Positions 9,924 to 20,534 are shown, counted from the first letter of the stretch. The stretch: DNA of 64,000 nucleotides from Zopfochytrium polystomum (GCA_025765615.1 JAIVFJ010000156.1:94670-158669), one strand, 5' to 3'. Numbers and translations are program-made. Notes: a model not told the origin generated them from the sequence alone.

Positions 9924-12789
9924 TCAGATAGAAACACCATCAAACACAAGAGTGTAAACGCTGTTGGCCTCCGCCTTCAATGCGTACTTCCCGTTGAATG
10001 TCGCAGTCGACTTCTTAAGCAGTTTCTTCCCACCAGAGTTCGTCGCATATACCGTCACAGTCCCGGCGCTGCCCTTGATTCCGCCAGTCGTTAAATCGTA
10101 CGTGATGGTTTGTCCGTTTCCATAGTTGACAGTCACAAACACAAGCTTCGAAGACCCCGACCCCGAGTACGCCGCAACCGTGTTTGCGTCGGACGAACCG
10201 AAAATTGTGTAGCCTGCCCGAATGAACCTCGAAAACTGAGCAATCATGTAGTACTTTGTGTTCACGGCAACGAGCTTTGCCCTGTCGGGGCTGTTCTGGT
10301 CCGAGTCCGACCCATACTGCGCGTTCAACGGACCCCATCCGCCGACCGGCTCGACGATCTGCCAGTACACCCACGCCGACGGTTTCAAAAAGTTGATGTC
10401 CTCCGTGATGCTCTGCACCGTGACCATCCCGTCGTTGTCGCCGTTCCCAAACTCGGACATCCACAGCGGCCGCGAGCCCGCGGCAGACCGGAGCTTGGTC
10501 CGCGCCGAGTTGTCGCGGAACGGGTCGAGCCCAGAGTATCCGTGCACGTTGAGGCGGCCGGTGCGCGATCCGACCGAGGTGGCGAGGGTTGTGATTGCGG
10601 CGGATACCGAGTTTTCGTCGGACGCTGCGATGGTCACGTTGGTGATCGAAAGCGATGCAAGCTCGGTTTGAAGGTTCCCAAGGAGCGTGTATTGAACGTC
10701 TGTTTTGATATTGCATCTGTTTGGATAGGAGAGCGCGGTTGCCAAATTAGCCCATCGGCCGTAGCCCGAGTGCCAAGAACCCCTCTCGTCTTCTCGATTT
10801 TGAGCTTACCCTTCTTGCCCTGTGCCAATGTTCCACCATCCAGCGGTCGGCTCGTTGAACATTTCAACACTGCGAACTGGGATACCCCAATATCGCTGGG
10901 AGTGGCTGACTGTCGCCGCAACGTATTTCGCAAAATTGGAGTATTGGGAGCTGGCGAGTGCTCCACCCGCCGACGTGAGCTCGTTGGTCATCCACCACAT
11001 CGGCGCATTCGAAAAGAACTCGAATGTGGCTCCTACAGATGCGAAATTTAGCCTCTTCCGAAAAAATTACCCGAAAGAGGCAAGCCATATATACTGGATC
11101 CGATAACCTACCACGCGCATAGGCAGCTCTCAAAATCGACCTTTGGTTGGCATCTCTATCCCAATTCCAGCTTGACGACGAAGGATCCGCATTGCCGCCG
11201 TCAATCCAAAATCCTTCAACCCGCTTGTACCAAGGCATGGCAGAGGATGCCTCAGTTTTCCCGCTGGTCGTCTTATCACCTGCAACGCCAGAGCCGCCAA
11301 TGTTGTATCGCGCAATCTGCAGGCCCAACGCGGGAATCGACGCTCCGTTCGGCAACGTGACCGAATCAGCCGTGGAAAACACCAAGTCCGCGATCAACGT
11401 CTCGGAGGCGGAGCCGCCGACGCCGCGTCCCCACCACGCCACCGAGGTTCCGAATCCGTCCCAGACGCCGCGGTTGTCCGACGTGCTCAGCGTGACGACG
11501 TAGTTGCCTCCAGACGCGGTGTCCGGCAGCCAGTTCGGCCGCGGCAGGTAGCACCAGAATTGCGACGCGTCAGAGCCCGTCCAGCAGTGACCGGCGTTGG
11601 TGTTGATCGCGTCGCGGACGAGAGCCAAGTCCCCGGCAACTTCGCAGACGACGTTGTAGGTGACGGTGTCGTGCCAGTCCGAAACGCACGAGCGCGAGTC
11701 TCCCGAGGGCAGCCAGAGCGGCTGCGGCTGGCTGCAGTACGCGACGCCAGGCACGAGGTTGTCGTTCCAGCAGTTGGTGGCGTATCGCGAGCCGAGTGTG
11801 TTCCGGAGGGTTTGAAGATCGCCGCTGGAGGTGCACCGGAGGCTGTAGGAGCCGGAGTCGTGCCAGTCGGAGAAGCAGCTCAGAGGGTTGCCTTGGGGCA
11901 ACCAGTTTGGCGCTGAGAGGTTGCACCAAAACTGGACGTCCGCGCTGGAAGTAGAGTTCCAGCAGTTTTGTCCGGTGCCAACCAGAAAAGTTTTGATTGA
12001 TGCAAGATCGTTGACGTTCGTGCAGCGCACGTTGTATGTGTCTGTGCTATTCCAGTCGCTAAAGCAGCCTTTGGGGTCGATGGAGGGAATGTACGGCGGC
12101 TGCGGCGTGTTGCAATAGAATAAGGGAGAGGTTCCCCAGCAGTTGAGTCCCTTTCCTTTCAAAGTAGCCTGAAACGGTGCGACATCGGCCGGATTGGAGC
12201 AGCCAACGTTGAAAGATCCCCCATCAGTCCAAGTGCTGAAGCAACTCAAGGGATCGCCTGTAGGCAGCCAGGACGGCACGTTTTTCGAGCACCAGAACTG
12301 TCCTGTGATGTATGCCCCTGTCAAATGATCGCATGATTGGGAGGGGAGGGTAGCCCTCGCTTGGAACTTACCGAAGTACTTTGAATCGGTCCAGCAGTTG
12401 AACCCGGCCGAGGTGAGTTCGGACTTTACTGCGCTGAGGTCCGAGCCCTTGCTGCACATAACATTGAACGTCCCAGCTCCGTCCTGCCAGGAAGAGAAGC
12501 ATGATTTCGGGTCCTGCGTGGCGCGGCGGGAAAGGCGGATGGGTTCGTGCTGCATGTTGCAAGGTGGCAGACGGGTGAGACACAGAATGAGCAATGAGCG
12601 ATCAACGGTCCAAAGGCGAAACGGGGTCTCCTCGAAGAAGCAAGCAAAGCAGTCGCTCGTTAGCAGCCCCCTTCCTCCCTCACTCACCCTGCGTTCGTCG
12701 ACGGCGGCGGCGGCGGGGCTGGCGCCAACGACTGCGAAGGAGACGGCGCTGGCAGCAGCAGCCGCGACGACAAGCTCGTGGGCCTTCAT
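9924..12789 (-). CDS. secreted GH30 glycoside hydrolase (endo-beta-1,6-galactanase-like) with five N-terminal Cys modules
   Basis: Five exons (12789-12688, 12513-12372, 12302-11112, 11032-10810, 10716-9924) give 816 aa. Each splice rebuilds conserved sequence (YFGQFWC, ARGATFEFF, GTGQEGCNI). Residues 1-30 are a signal peptide. Residues 35-343 are five tandem modules of about 60 residues, each with four Cys: CFSxW, a second Cys after YNV, NCW, and FWC followed by PxWLP. The catalytic part starts with WDGFGTSVAWWGRG and YNIGGSG, typical of GH30 endo-beta-1,6-galactanases. The acid/base is the Glu of MFNEPTAGWW and the nucleophile the Glu of WMSEFGNGD; WVYWQIVEP follows. A beta-sandwich tail closes the protein (VYTLVFDGVSI). 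It probably cleaves beta-1,6-linked galactan or related plant or microbial polysaccharide outside the cell. The Cys modules may bind carbohydrate or wall; that is inference. Introns 1 and 2 keep the frame open if retained. Confidence 0.93.
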
Positions 12790-13179
12790 TCGCCTTGGTT
12801 GGCACGGGCGGCTCTTCCAAACGTTTTTCGTCCAAATTGGGATCCTGGAAAAACAAGTACAAATATGGATTCATTCAATCAGAGACAAAAATGTGGCAGT
12901 CACGAGCCGAGCGGAATGTCATGCCCAATGCAACGCGCGTCCTGCCAATCTTCTGATAAGGCCGTGTGCATGACATCACATAGCTTAGAAATAATAAAAA
13001 AAAATTTGCATCCGCATGAACAGAACGGGAACTGAGCTCCGGGAACGGGAACGCAAACGCAAAAACTTTCAAGGTATTGATTGCATTGCTGTGATACTCT
13101 ATATAGCTTCTAGCTGGCCTTTCTCCATCGGATTTTACACAGTCGCTATGTCCCCACAAGCGCCGGGCTCGCTCAACTG
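12790..13179. other. upstream region of the GH30 gene
   Basis: About 390 bp with no supported gene. It should contain the promoter of the minus-strand glycosidase; a CTATATAG word lies near 13098-13106, rather far (about 310 bp) for a TATA box. Confidence 0.35.
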
Positions 13180-13545
13180 TTGCTGCACCGCGGATTTCAC
13201 CATGAGAAAGTCTTCAAGGAAGGGGCTTCTCGATCCGATCAAGGAAGAATCCCGGCAATCACGTTGGGTTTTGCAGTTAAAGCAGCGTCGGCAACAGGAC
13301 TCGATTCCGGGGGCGTGTTATGTTTGGTTGATCACGGGGCACCCGCGAAAGGAATTCCAATGCGAGGTCCGTTGGGGATGGTTTTGCAAGCACTGACTGA
13401 CTGTGACCTTGTCACCAGAATGAGCGGAAGCTCGTCGCTGTAATTGTACTTTGACGCCTTTGAGTATGCAGCGCAAAGAGGCCACGTTGATCCAGTAAAT
13501 ACGCTCCTTCGTCGGAAGGCGGTGCCCTCGGACTCGTTGAGCTAG
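13180..13545 (+). pseudogene. ankyrin-repeat gene relic with one in-frame stop
   Basis: One continuous frame reads GFAVKAASATGLDSGG, LCLVDHGAPAKGI and PLGMVLQA, then a TAA (13441-13443), then in the same frame LYFDAFEYAAQRGHVD and VNTLLRRKAVPSDSL. The last part is a clear ankyrin repeat (xAxxYAAQRGHVxxVxxLLRRxA), and LVDHGAPAKG matches the loop of another. No upstream or downstream exons complete a protein. It could be a relic, or a gene damaged by one nonsense change. A short ATG frame starts at 13558 just downstream (hypothetical, ending 13740; ...PEMLDAVHAHLPNL...). Confidence 0.45.
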
Positions 13546-14832
13546 GTTCATTCCGCAATGTCATCTCGCTTGCCGGAGATGCTGGACGCGGTTCACGCAC
13601 ATCTACCGAATTTGAAGCGCCTGATAGCCACCACCCTGGACCGCCTCAACTCTGCCTTTGCGACCGCCCGCCTGTGCCGAGTTCCTAAGCTGGCCTCCAT
13701 CCTCCTCGCTAGGGATCCCGCTGCCCCGCCGCCGAAATAGGAGGCGCTGGAGTCAACGACTTGCCTGGCCCGGCAACAACACCACTGACGCAGCCACCGC
13801 TCACGGCCCCGACCTCCTCCTCCTCCTCCTCCAACTTTTGGCACGGATAATATGGTTGCGGTGGAAGCGAAACTTACAGCGAAGACGACTGGGACGATGA
13901 TGAAGAAGTCGCGGTCCTCAGCGATGAGGCATGAGTATAAGGGAGAAGACTATTTGAGTCAACTAGATCCCAGGATACTTTGGATGTTGAGTATTCGGAA
14001 GTGTGAGGTAGCCGAGCGAGGAGAGGCACGGGTCAAGCGTATCAAAAGCAAAAAATATCTCAATACATACGTACCGCACGAAGTAAATCAGATGACGGGA
14101 CACAGTGGAACTAGCTCTTCGAATTCGACTGCTGCTGCTGCAACGGCAGTGGTGTTGACAGTAACCCGTTCTGGGTTGCAGTACCGGCGAACGACTCCCC
14201 CGCCATTGAAGTGAGGGCGGAATGCGCCGCTCTCGCACTACGCAGCCAAGTGCGGCCACATGCAGTTCTTCTTTTTTTTCCTCCTTGATCCAGCGCGGGC
14301 CTTTACTAGACTCGCGTCGATTGAACCCCGAATTCCAGACCTTCCAGCGAGCCGTGCTCGACCATATCCAGGACGAATTTTTCTGGTTTATAGAGCTCGA
14401 TCGGCCTGTGGTGTAACTCGTCCCAGTCCATTCATTTTTCATACATAACAGTCTGAGTTTCGAACGATCCGGTCTTCGCTTTTGATTAAGCGACTTGGTA
14501 TCGCTGTTCCTCAACATAAAAGTTCAAGTCAACATACAAGTTATACCAAGTCCAGTATATTGCGGTGCAAAAAGACGGGGAACAATGGAAACAAACATGA
14601 GGCTGGAATAGCATGGGAATGAAAGACGTACGACTTCAAAAAAAAAAAAAAAATGCAGGCTACTCGGGTTCCAACCACTGTGAAACCACCGGAGCAATCC
14701 GCCCAGAAAACTCAGACAAAGCCCGCAGCGCAAACCTCCGCCGCATGTCCTCGTCTTTGCCGTTCCCTGGTGCCGTCGACGTTTTCGTCCACCTGCTGCT
14801 TGTTTTTGGCGTCCATCGATCCGCCTTGTGAT
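13546..14832. other. region without a recognisable gene
   Basis: Holds an open frame at 13558-13740 (+, 60 aa) and longer antiparallel frames around 13850-14520 with no recognisable domain. At about 13855-13930 one frame reads an acidic stretch ending SEDDWDDDEEVAVLSDEA before a stop, which looks like a protein C-terminus, but it is closed by a TAA just upstream and cannot be linked to an exon. A poly-A run lies at 14639-14652. Confidence 0.3.
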
Positions 14833-15078
14833 TCAGTGGAGGTTGTGTCCCGCGAGGGTGGTGTACAGAACCGGCGGCTTCTTCTCGCTCGTACGCGTCT
14901 TGCGGGGCTTTCCGATTGGCGACGCGGCGTCGTGCGACAAAGCGGGCGAGGCGGACGTTGAACGGGAGAGCGGGTCCATCGAGGACACGGTCGAAACGTC
15001 GGAGAGGCGGCGCGGGCGGAGCAAAGGGCTCTCGGTGGAGAAGGAGGCGGTGGTGGGGACGGCGAGAGTGGTGGTCAT
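14833..15078 (-). CDS. hypothetical Ser/Thr-rich short protein, uncertain
   Basis: An 81-codon frame begins MTTTLAVPTTASFST and ends with PPVLYTTLAGHNLH. It is rich in Ser, Thr and Pro with a basic patch (IGKPRKTRTSEKK). A possible donor near its 3' end (GTACACC) and a further open segment starting MDAKNKQQVDENVDGTRE (about 14725-14820, same strand) suggest a second exon, but the frame match is not clean. No family recognised. Confidence 0.28.
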   Translation of the reverse strand: MTTTLAVPTTASFSTESPLLRPRRLSDVSTVSSMDPLSRSTSASPALSHDAASPIGKPRKTRTSEKKPPVLYTTLAGHNLH

Positions 15079-16370
15079 TGCTGTTTGGTCTGGGTGTTGA
15101 AGCTGTTTGGCTCAGAGTGTTTGAGAGTGTTGTTCCGAAAGGATGAGATTGCGGTAGTGCTTGTTGGCTGAGTTTGAGGAGAAGGCAGCGCCTCCTGCTT
15201 TATATTGTGATGTTTCGTAACTTCCACTCATTTGCCCTTGGGCAGTTTGTTTTCGTGGGGAATGTCCCACGGATTTCACCCACGAATTCGAGTGGTGGTC
15301 GTTCAAGAAGCTGCTTTCCGCGAATTTTTCGCGCACATGAACTCGGCTGTTCTCTATCTTCGGGCTGTCTACTCAAAGCTGACAGTGCAACCGGTCCCAG
15401 TTGCAGTGTTGCGTATCCTTCCACCTTTCGTCGATGAGGAGAAGCAAACTTTTTAGAAGAATTACGGTTTTGCTGGCTCAATTATGAGACAATAATGGAA
15501 GATCTTGGTTGTCCACATGATATCATTCAATCTGCAGCATTCCCAGCGAGATTTCTGATTGATAGGCTGGCCCAACTCAGCCGCTCCTCGCGATTAGGCA
15601 GCACAACCACGGCAATAGACACAGAAGACTGCTGACTGTGAAAGCGTGTTTGCTTAGTTCACCTTCTCTTGGTCCGAGGCTTTTCCGCCACTGCATTCGT
15701 TGTGCGCCGCCTTGAAGCTCGATGGACTGGCTCTGGTAGAGTTCCAAACCCGTCCGCCTTGGTGGTACCCCAAGGATGCGGCCGAGATGTTATATTTCGA
15801 GACTATGCCAGTATCCCGCACCCCTGGAGCCGAGAATGAGCCCGAGGACAAGACTGACTCGGAACTGTTGCGCAGCGGCAAACCGCTGCCAACTATCATC
15901 ACCGGTTGGAGTGTAAAGTCAGGACAAGCATTCCGAAGAATGCGATAAATATGTCAATAATTTGAGTCAGCAAAGGTTTGGGCCACTACGTTCTCGGTAG
16001 CTTGCCGCGCCTTTGCGCGTCGGTTACGGCGTTGACGGCAGCCCGTCAGACAAACTTATGACTCTTTGGCGGGTTGGGCGGTCCTCGCACCAGAGTGTAG
16101 TAGGTAGAGCAGATGGAACGTGATGGGGTGCGGCTAGAGCGTTTGGAAGTGGGCCGGTATTCGCGCTCATGGGTTTTTTCTGGACATCGATCGAGCTTGC
16201 AAATGGGTTGTTGACGAAGTCTTGGACGGCAGATCGACTTCTGGATGCCTCGATGCAGTGCATATTCTGCTTCAGATGAACGGCGCCACTTTCGATCGGC
16301 TAAGGCAGAGAAGAAACGTCGCCGTCATTCACCTCTCCACGTCATTCGGGATTAACACGCCTCGAGTGCA
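15079..16370. other. region with two weak open frames
   Basis: Two plus-strand frames have protein-like composition but no recognised domain: 15232-15456 (HPRIRVVVVQEAAFREFF, then MNSAVLYLRAVYSKLT) and 15700-15948 (LDGLALVEFQTRPPWWYP, then DAAEMLYFETMPVSRT). The second follows a possible acceptor (TTTGCTTAG, near 15657). They may be exons of an unrecognised gene or relics. A weak ankyrin-like piece (CLDAVHILLQMNGATFDRL) is near 16245-16300 (+). Confidence 0.25.
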
Positions 16371-17766
16371 CTATTTTTTCAATTCCATGAACTCGTGGGC
16401 GTAAGAAATTCCCTTATCGAAATCCCACATCACAACTTGGCCATACTATCAAGAGCACGTTAGTCTTAATGTACGTTTGGTGACCAGAAAGGCTCTTAAC
16501 TGCGTCACCGGCGGCGATTCCTGATGCGTGCAGCGCAATCCCTGCATGGAAGGCGCCACGTCGCGGAGGGAAGACCTGCAACAACTTCCCGCCTTCTTTG
16601 AGATCCCGAATTTCCATGCTTACCATTCCACTTTTTCTGCTTTTTACCAATAAGTTGCCGTCGTAAAGGCAAAGGACCAATCCCCAATCGCTGCAAATTT
16701 CCACAAACGAGCGCTTCCCAGATTGAATGTCCCACACGCAAACCCCATTTTCGAGTTCCACTGCCAGCATGGACTTTGCGAGCTGGATCGACCCCACGGC
16801 GGTCTTGAACTGGCCTGAATGAACGACATCACCAGAGGGCAGGCGGACCACTTGGACGGTATTGCCAAGGTCGGCGTACGCAAGGAAGCTCTCGTGCACA
16901 TCTACTTTGCTAAGCCAGCGCTTTGCGAAGGTTTGCACAATGTTTTTTGTGGACCGGGACCAAACGTTGACCTAATGCGGGGCTGAAGCGATAATGAGCT
17001 CGCTGTTGAGGTGAACAAAGTTTACACCAAATCTGAGCCCTCGAAGCGTGTCCTGGTGCACGCCAGTCTTTGCATCCCACACTTTGACCAGGCCGTCCGT
17101 CGTCCCACAAACTATTGTGCTGCCGTGACAGGCGACGCTAGTGACGCCCAGTTCCGAAGCGTCGAGAGTCCGCACGCACTTTCTCGTGCTCCGCTCCCAA
17201 ATCTTGACCTTGCCGTCCTGGGAAGCCGTCACGATCGAATACGCGTCGACGCAGATTGCGTGCACGAAGTGCGCGTGCGTGCCCTTGAGACTGTCGCCTG
17301 TGCGTGTCCGCACCCGCGATCGGAAGCCGGCGAGAGCGGTGCGGCCGCGGAAGAGCGTTTTCCAAGGTACAGACGCGATCGGTACCCGCCGGCGGTCGGC
17401 GCGGACCTTGCGCGTGGTCTGGCCGCGATCCAGGATGTTTGGAGAGTCGGCGAGCGAGATCGGTGGCGCCCAGCGGGCGAGGAATATTGGGCGCCAGATC
17501 CTGTCGTCGGCGGCCCGGAGCGACCAGCGCCTGGAGACGCGGCAGAGGCGGGCAAGCGATTTGAAGTCGGATGACAGCTGCAGGAACTTGAGCACGCGGA
17601 AAAGGACCTCCTCTGGCATGCTCTCCAGGCTTGGTTGCATCGCATTGTGCTGCGGCTGTCGCCGCGGACGAGGTGGGTGCTGTGGTTGACGGGTGGGTGG
17701 ACGAGAAGCTCGGCGTTGGCCCGACGGTAAGGTTCTTGGTCGATTGTCCTTGTTGGCGTTCCCCAT
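16371..17766 (-). CDS. F-box/WD40-repeat protein (second paralog), with an in-frame TAG
   Basis: Two exons, 17766-16501 and 16445-16371 (intron GTTAAG...GATAG). The F-box is near residues 45-95 (MPEEVLFRVLKFLQL, then LARLCRVSRRW). WD40 blades follow (DGKVKIWERSTRKC, DGLVKVWDAKTG, VNVWSRSTKNIV, GVCVWDIQSGKR); the last exon ends VVMWDFDKGISYAHEF. This parallels the paralog at 8070-9531 in layout, position of the last intron and C-terminal sequence. A single TAG (16974-16972) interrupts an otherwise continuous frame inside a blade (IIASAPH, stop, VNVWSRST). Skipping it by splicing would delete most of the blade. It may be a nonsense mutation, sequence error or read-through. If functional, it would be an SCF substrate receptor. 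The start at 17766 gives the shortest sensible leader; an upstream ATG at 17982 is also in frame. Confidence 0.7.
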
Positions 17767-17998
17767 TGGTCCATTGGTAACTTTTCGACACAAGGCAAGG
17801 ACAAGGTCAGCAACTACGCCACCCTGCCTTGTCTCGTGCTGCCACCATTTCAACCGCAAGTGGGTTGAGACCTCTAACCGCAACTTCCGTGGACTACCCA
17901 AGGATAATTGCAAGCAATGCCGCTTCGCCGAAGTTGTCACCGCCCTGCAGAGGGACAGCAGCGGCACCGACGCACACAGCAATCGTAAACGCTAGACG

Positions 17999-18640
17999 AT
18001 GATACAGAAAAGCCGCAGCACGCGCAAGGCCAAGGGGAGCAGGCCCAGAACGATGGTGATCGCGCGGCGGCAGCGGCACTGGGGGCAATTGCAAGGACCC
18101 CGTCGTCGAGGCGGCCGCGGGCCGCCGAGATTCGCCCCGTTGTGGGACTGCTTTGAGGATCACGTGCTGCGCATGGTCGGCGGGCTCTCGCAGCGCTTCT
18201 GGGACCACATTGTGGAGAGGGCGAAAGAGAGAGCAAGGTAGAGGGTGAAGGCAGAGGAAGATGAGCGGCCAGAGACAGGCTCGGCGCAACCGGACCCGGC
18301 GTCGGCGAGACCAGCATGACCATCGCCCTCGTCGGCTTCGCTCCCTGCTGCAGCAGAGCAAGAAGCCCGGCTCCAGGCTCTTTTGGCAGAGGCGTTGGAT
18401 CCCGCGCTGCTCGAGCCCTTTCACGTCAAAATGCTGCCCATCGAGATGGGACACTACTGCCGCCTGCCGGCAAAATGCCGCCGCTACTCGAGCCTCATTG
18501 ACCTCTGCTTACGACGAGGGTGGCAAGATCGGCTACCTCACTATCGACGAAGGATGGGTCTAGCCAGACGAGACGCAGCGCCGGCCCGGCCTATTGAGGC
18601 ACATTGCGTTGTTCTGGAAACAGGAGCCCAGGACGGCGGC
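17999..18640 (+). pseudogene. unrecognised protein gene, frame-broken
   Basis: One frame reads PLWDCFEDHVLRMVGGLSQ then FWDHIVERAKERAR, a TAG, an acidic run (KAEEDERPETGSAQPD), a TGA, and EARLQALLAEALDPALLEPF then HVKMLPIEMGHYC. After a one-base shift near 18500 it continues YDEGGKIGYLTIDEGWV, a TAG, and PDETQRRPGLLRHIALFWKQ. The amino-acid texture is that of a real globular or coiled protein, but three stops and a shift break it, and no combination of GT-AG introns I tried restores it. The family is not recognised. It is either a recent pseudogene or a gene with sequence errors. Confidence 0.35.
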
Positions 18641-18831
18641 GGCGGCGACAGGCAGTCGATACAGCTGAAGCAAGAGAGAATGTGGGGAGTAGGCATCGGT
18701 GAGAAGCGTCGTGAACTTTTTGAGACTCGTTCTTTTTCTGACACTCACCCGGCTTCCAATCACAAGGTCCAGACATCCTCAACATCCAGGGTGGACTTTT
18801 CCAGGCCTCCAACGTCTCAGGATCGTGTCGC

Positions 18832-19344
18832 GTGTGGAACAGCGTCCTCCGACACCCGTGCGGCGTGGTCGGCCCGCACGGCAGCGTCGAGCACCTGCGA
18901 AGCCCGCCGGACCGCGGCGCGCCCGCCTCTCTCGCGTCCCTGCCGATTCCTGCGGTGCCTCCTTCGGGACCACCATACGACCGCGTATACCCCTCGCGAC
19001 AGCAGCGCGACCTGCTGCGGAAGAACCCCGCGCCGAAGCGCGACACGCCGCACCCGGCAGCGGCGGCGTGGTCTGCAAGAGCTCGTTGGCTGACTGACCG
19101 CACGCCGCACGAGGCGCTGCCCGTCCGCGAGAAGGTGTTTCGCCAGTTCTTTCGGCTGGTGACGAGTAGGTTGACGGCGTGGTACGCGGCCCACTCGACG
19201 AGGAACGACGAGCGCGGGTTTGTGCCGCCGTCGGACGTGCGGATCGTCGAAGGGGATACATTTGCCGGACCGGGCGGGACTGGGAAGGCCAGCCGAGCGG
19301 CCGCCGCGCCGCTGGCGTTATCTCGCATTTTGACAAGGGCGTAG
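18832..19344 (+). CDS. hypothetical protein, possibly the 3' exon of the preceding broken gene
   Basis: A 170-codon frame that also extends upstream to about 18772 (DILNIQGGLFQASNVSGS, then CRVWNSVLRHPCGVV), just after a possible acceptor (ATCACAAG). Later parts read RQQRDLLRKNPAPKRD, VREKVFRQFFRLVTSRL and VRIVEGDTFAGPGGTG. The opposite strand is also open here because of high GC, but this strand has the more natural composition. No family recognised. It may belong to the same transcript as the broken frame at 17999-18640. Confidence 0.35.
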   Translation: MWNSVLRHPCGVVGPHGSVEHLRSPPDRGAPASLASLPIPAVPPSGPPYDRVYPSRQQRDLLRKNPAPKRDTPHPAAAAWSARARWLTDRTPHEALPVREKVFRQFFRLVTSRLTAWYAAHSTRNDERGFVPPSDVRIVEGDTFAGPGGTGKASRAAAAPLALSRILTRA

Positions 19345-19686
19345 GCGGGCGTTTCGGCAAGACTGTCCAGATGTGCCGATGCCACACCGTTACAATTTCA
19401 GAAACGGCATGTGGAGCGGCAGAAGGGGTCGCTCATTAAGACGAGACCAGCGAAAGCGAACTTCAATCTTTGTGATGTATTTAGTAAATAAACAATCTGT
19501 GTTGTGATTGGCCAGCTAATGCCCTTTCGCCACAAATTAGGTATGCTTGATCAGCAGTGGCAAATATGACCGCATTCTTCGCTGATGCTACCGCAGAATA
19601 ACCTTGGCTGGATTCTCGCTTGCGGAATGCAATCGCAGTCTGAAGTGGGAAGGGATTTTGGCAGACGAACGAAGAGGGTGAGAGAG
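19345..19686. other. intergenic, A/T-rich end
   Basis: No gene seen. It ends with AATAAAAAAAATAAAAAAAATAAAAAG repeats around 19698-19728, which also form the 3' end of the adjacent minus-strand frame. Confidence 0.4.
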
Positions 19687-20007
19687 TCACTTTAGAAACA
19701 ATAAAAAAAATAAAAAAAATAAAAAGAAAACAATGGATGCGGGGGACAGATAGATTGACCGAAAGGCGGAATCGAGCGGTGATAGATGAAGCATATAAAA
19801 GTGTTGGTGCTCACGGTTGTAGCACTTATTGCCAGGGTGGGATTTGCATGTTGGTTTCTTGTATGAAGTGTGGCTACTCTTGCCGATGTCGTTTCCCGCA
19901 AGGGCCGGCTGCGGGGCGAAGGTAGCCAACAACACCGATAGAATCACGCAGACGATGAGAAGGTGGAGGCAGAGCGGGTGAGCTGCGCGTCTGGCGGTGG
20001 GGGCCAT
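19687..20007 (-). CDS. small secreted protein, hypothetical
   Basis: The frame from ATG 20007 encodes 106 aa. Residues 1-37 are a signal peptide (hydrophobic core LHLLIVCVILSVLLATF, cleavage after PALA). The short mature part is basic and hydrophilic (DIGKSSHTSYKKPTCK, then CYNREHQHFYM). The final 20 residues are Phe/Leu only and come from an A/T-rich simple repeat, so the true C-terminus probably lies earlier, perhaps after a small intron. A TATA-like word (TTAAATATAAC on this strand, about 20074-20085) lies 70 bp upstream. Possibly an effector-like or wall protein; no family recognised. Confidence 0.5.
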   Translation of the reverse strand: MAPTARRAAHPLCLHLLIVCVILSVLLATFAPQPALAGNDIGKSSHTSYKKPTCKSHPGNKCYNREHQHFYMLHLSPLDSAFRSIYLSPASIVFFLFFLFFLLFLK

Positions 20008-20144
20008 GATGACTTGAGTTGCTTCAATTGCTTGGTTGTTCTTGCTGGCGGCAGGTGAGGCGCGCCAGCGAGCGTTATATTTAAGCATGCCAAGGGAGGG
20101 CTCGTAAGAAGACAGCGGGCGGTCGAAGACAGCACAGAACGCCT

Positions 20145-20170
20145 GTCTCTCTCTCTCTCTCTCTCTCTCT
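20145..20170. repeat. (CT)n microsatellite
   Basis: About 13 uninterrupted CT units, followed by TTCACTCTCTCC. Confidence 0.9.
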
Positions 20171-20439
20171 TTCACTCTCTCCTCTTCCTCAAAAGAAAGA
20201 AGAAAAAGAGTGTCTCTCTGTCTCCACCCCTTTCCCCTTGAAAACCAACAGTGGAGGAGTCAAGGTTGGTGGTGTGTCGTGAAGACAGGCTGCACCACGC
20301 TCGTGGGAGGCACCCGGAGAATTTTCAAGACAAACAAAAGTGAAAATGGGAAAACATTGGCGCTCTTTGACGGAAGGCCCGACATGGCCTGTCAAAGGGT
20401 GACATAGAGTGGGAAAGAGATAGACAGACAGAGAGCGGG

Positions 20440-20446
20440 AGAGAGA

Positions 20447-20534
<88 letters not shown>
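20440..20534. repeat. (GA)n microsatellite
   Basis: A nearly perfect GA run of about 95 bases (perfect from 20461). Long Arg-Glu or Ser-Leu frames across it are artefacts of the repeat. Confidence 0.95.

Noticed and set aside
10110..11051. 313-codon plus-strand frame opposite the GH30 gene
   Set aside because: Arg/Val-rich shadow; the minus strand carries the conserved glycosidase motifs.
16972..18564. Reassignment of TAG to glutamine in this organism
   Set aside because: BiP, PARP and the F-box/WD40 gene itself end properly at TAG, so a changed code does not fit.
18591..19387. Minus-strand frames opposite 18832-19344
   Set aside because: Open because of GC content; Arg/Ser/Gly-rich composition is less natural than the plus-strand frame, though neither is recognised.
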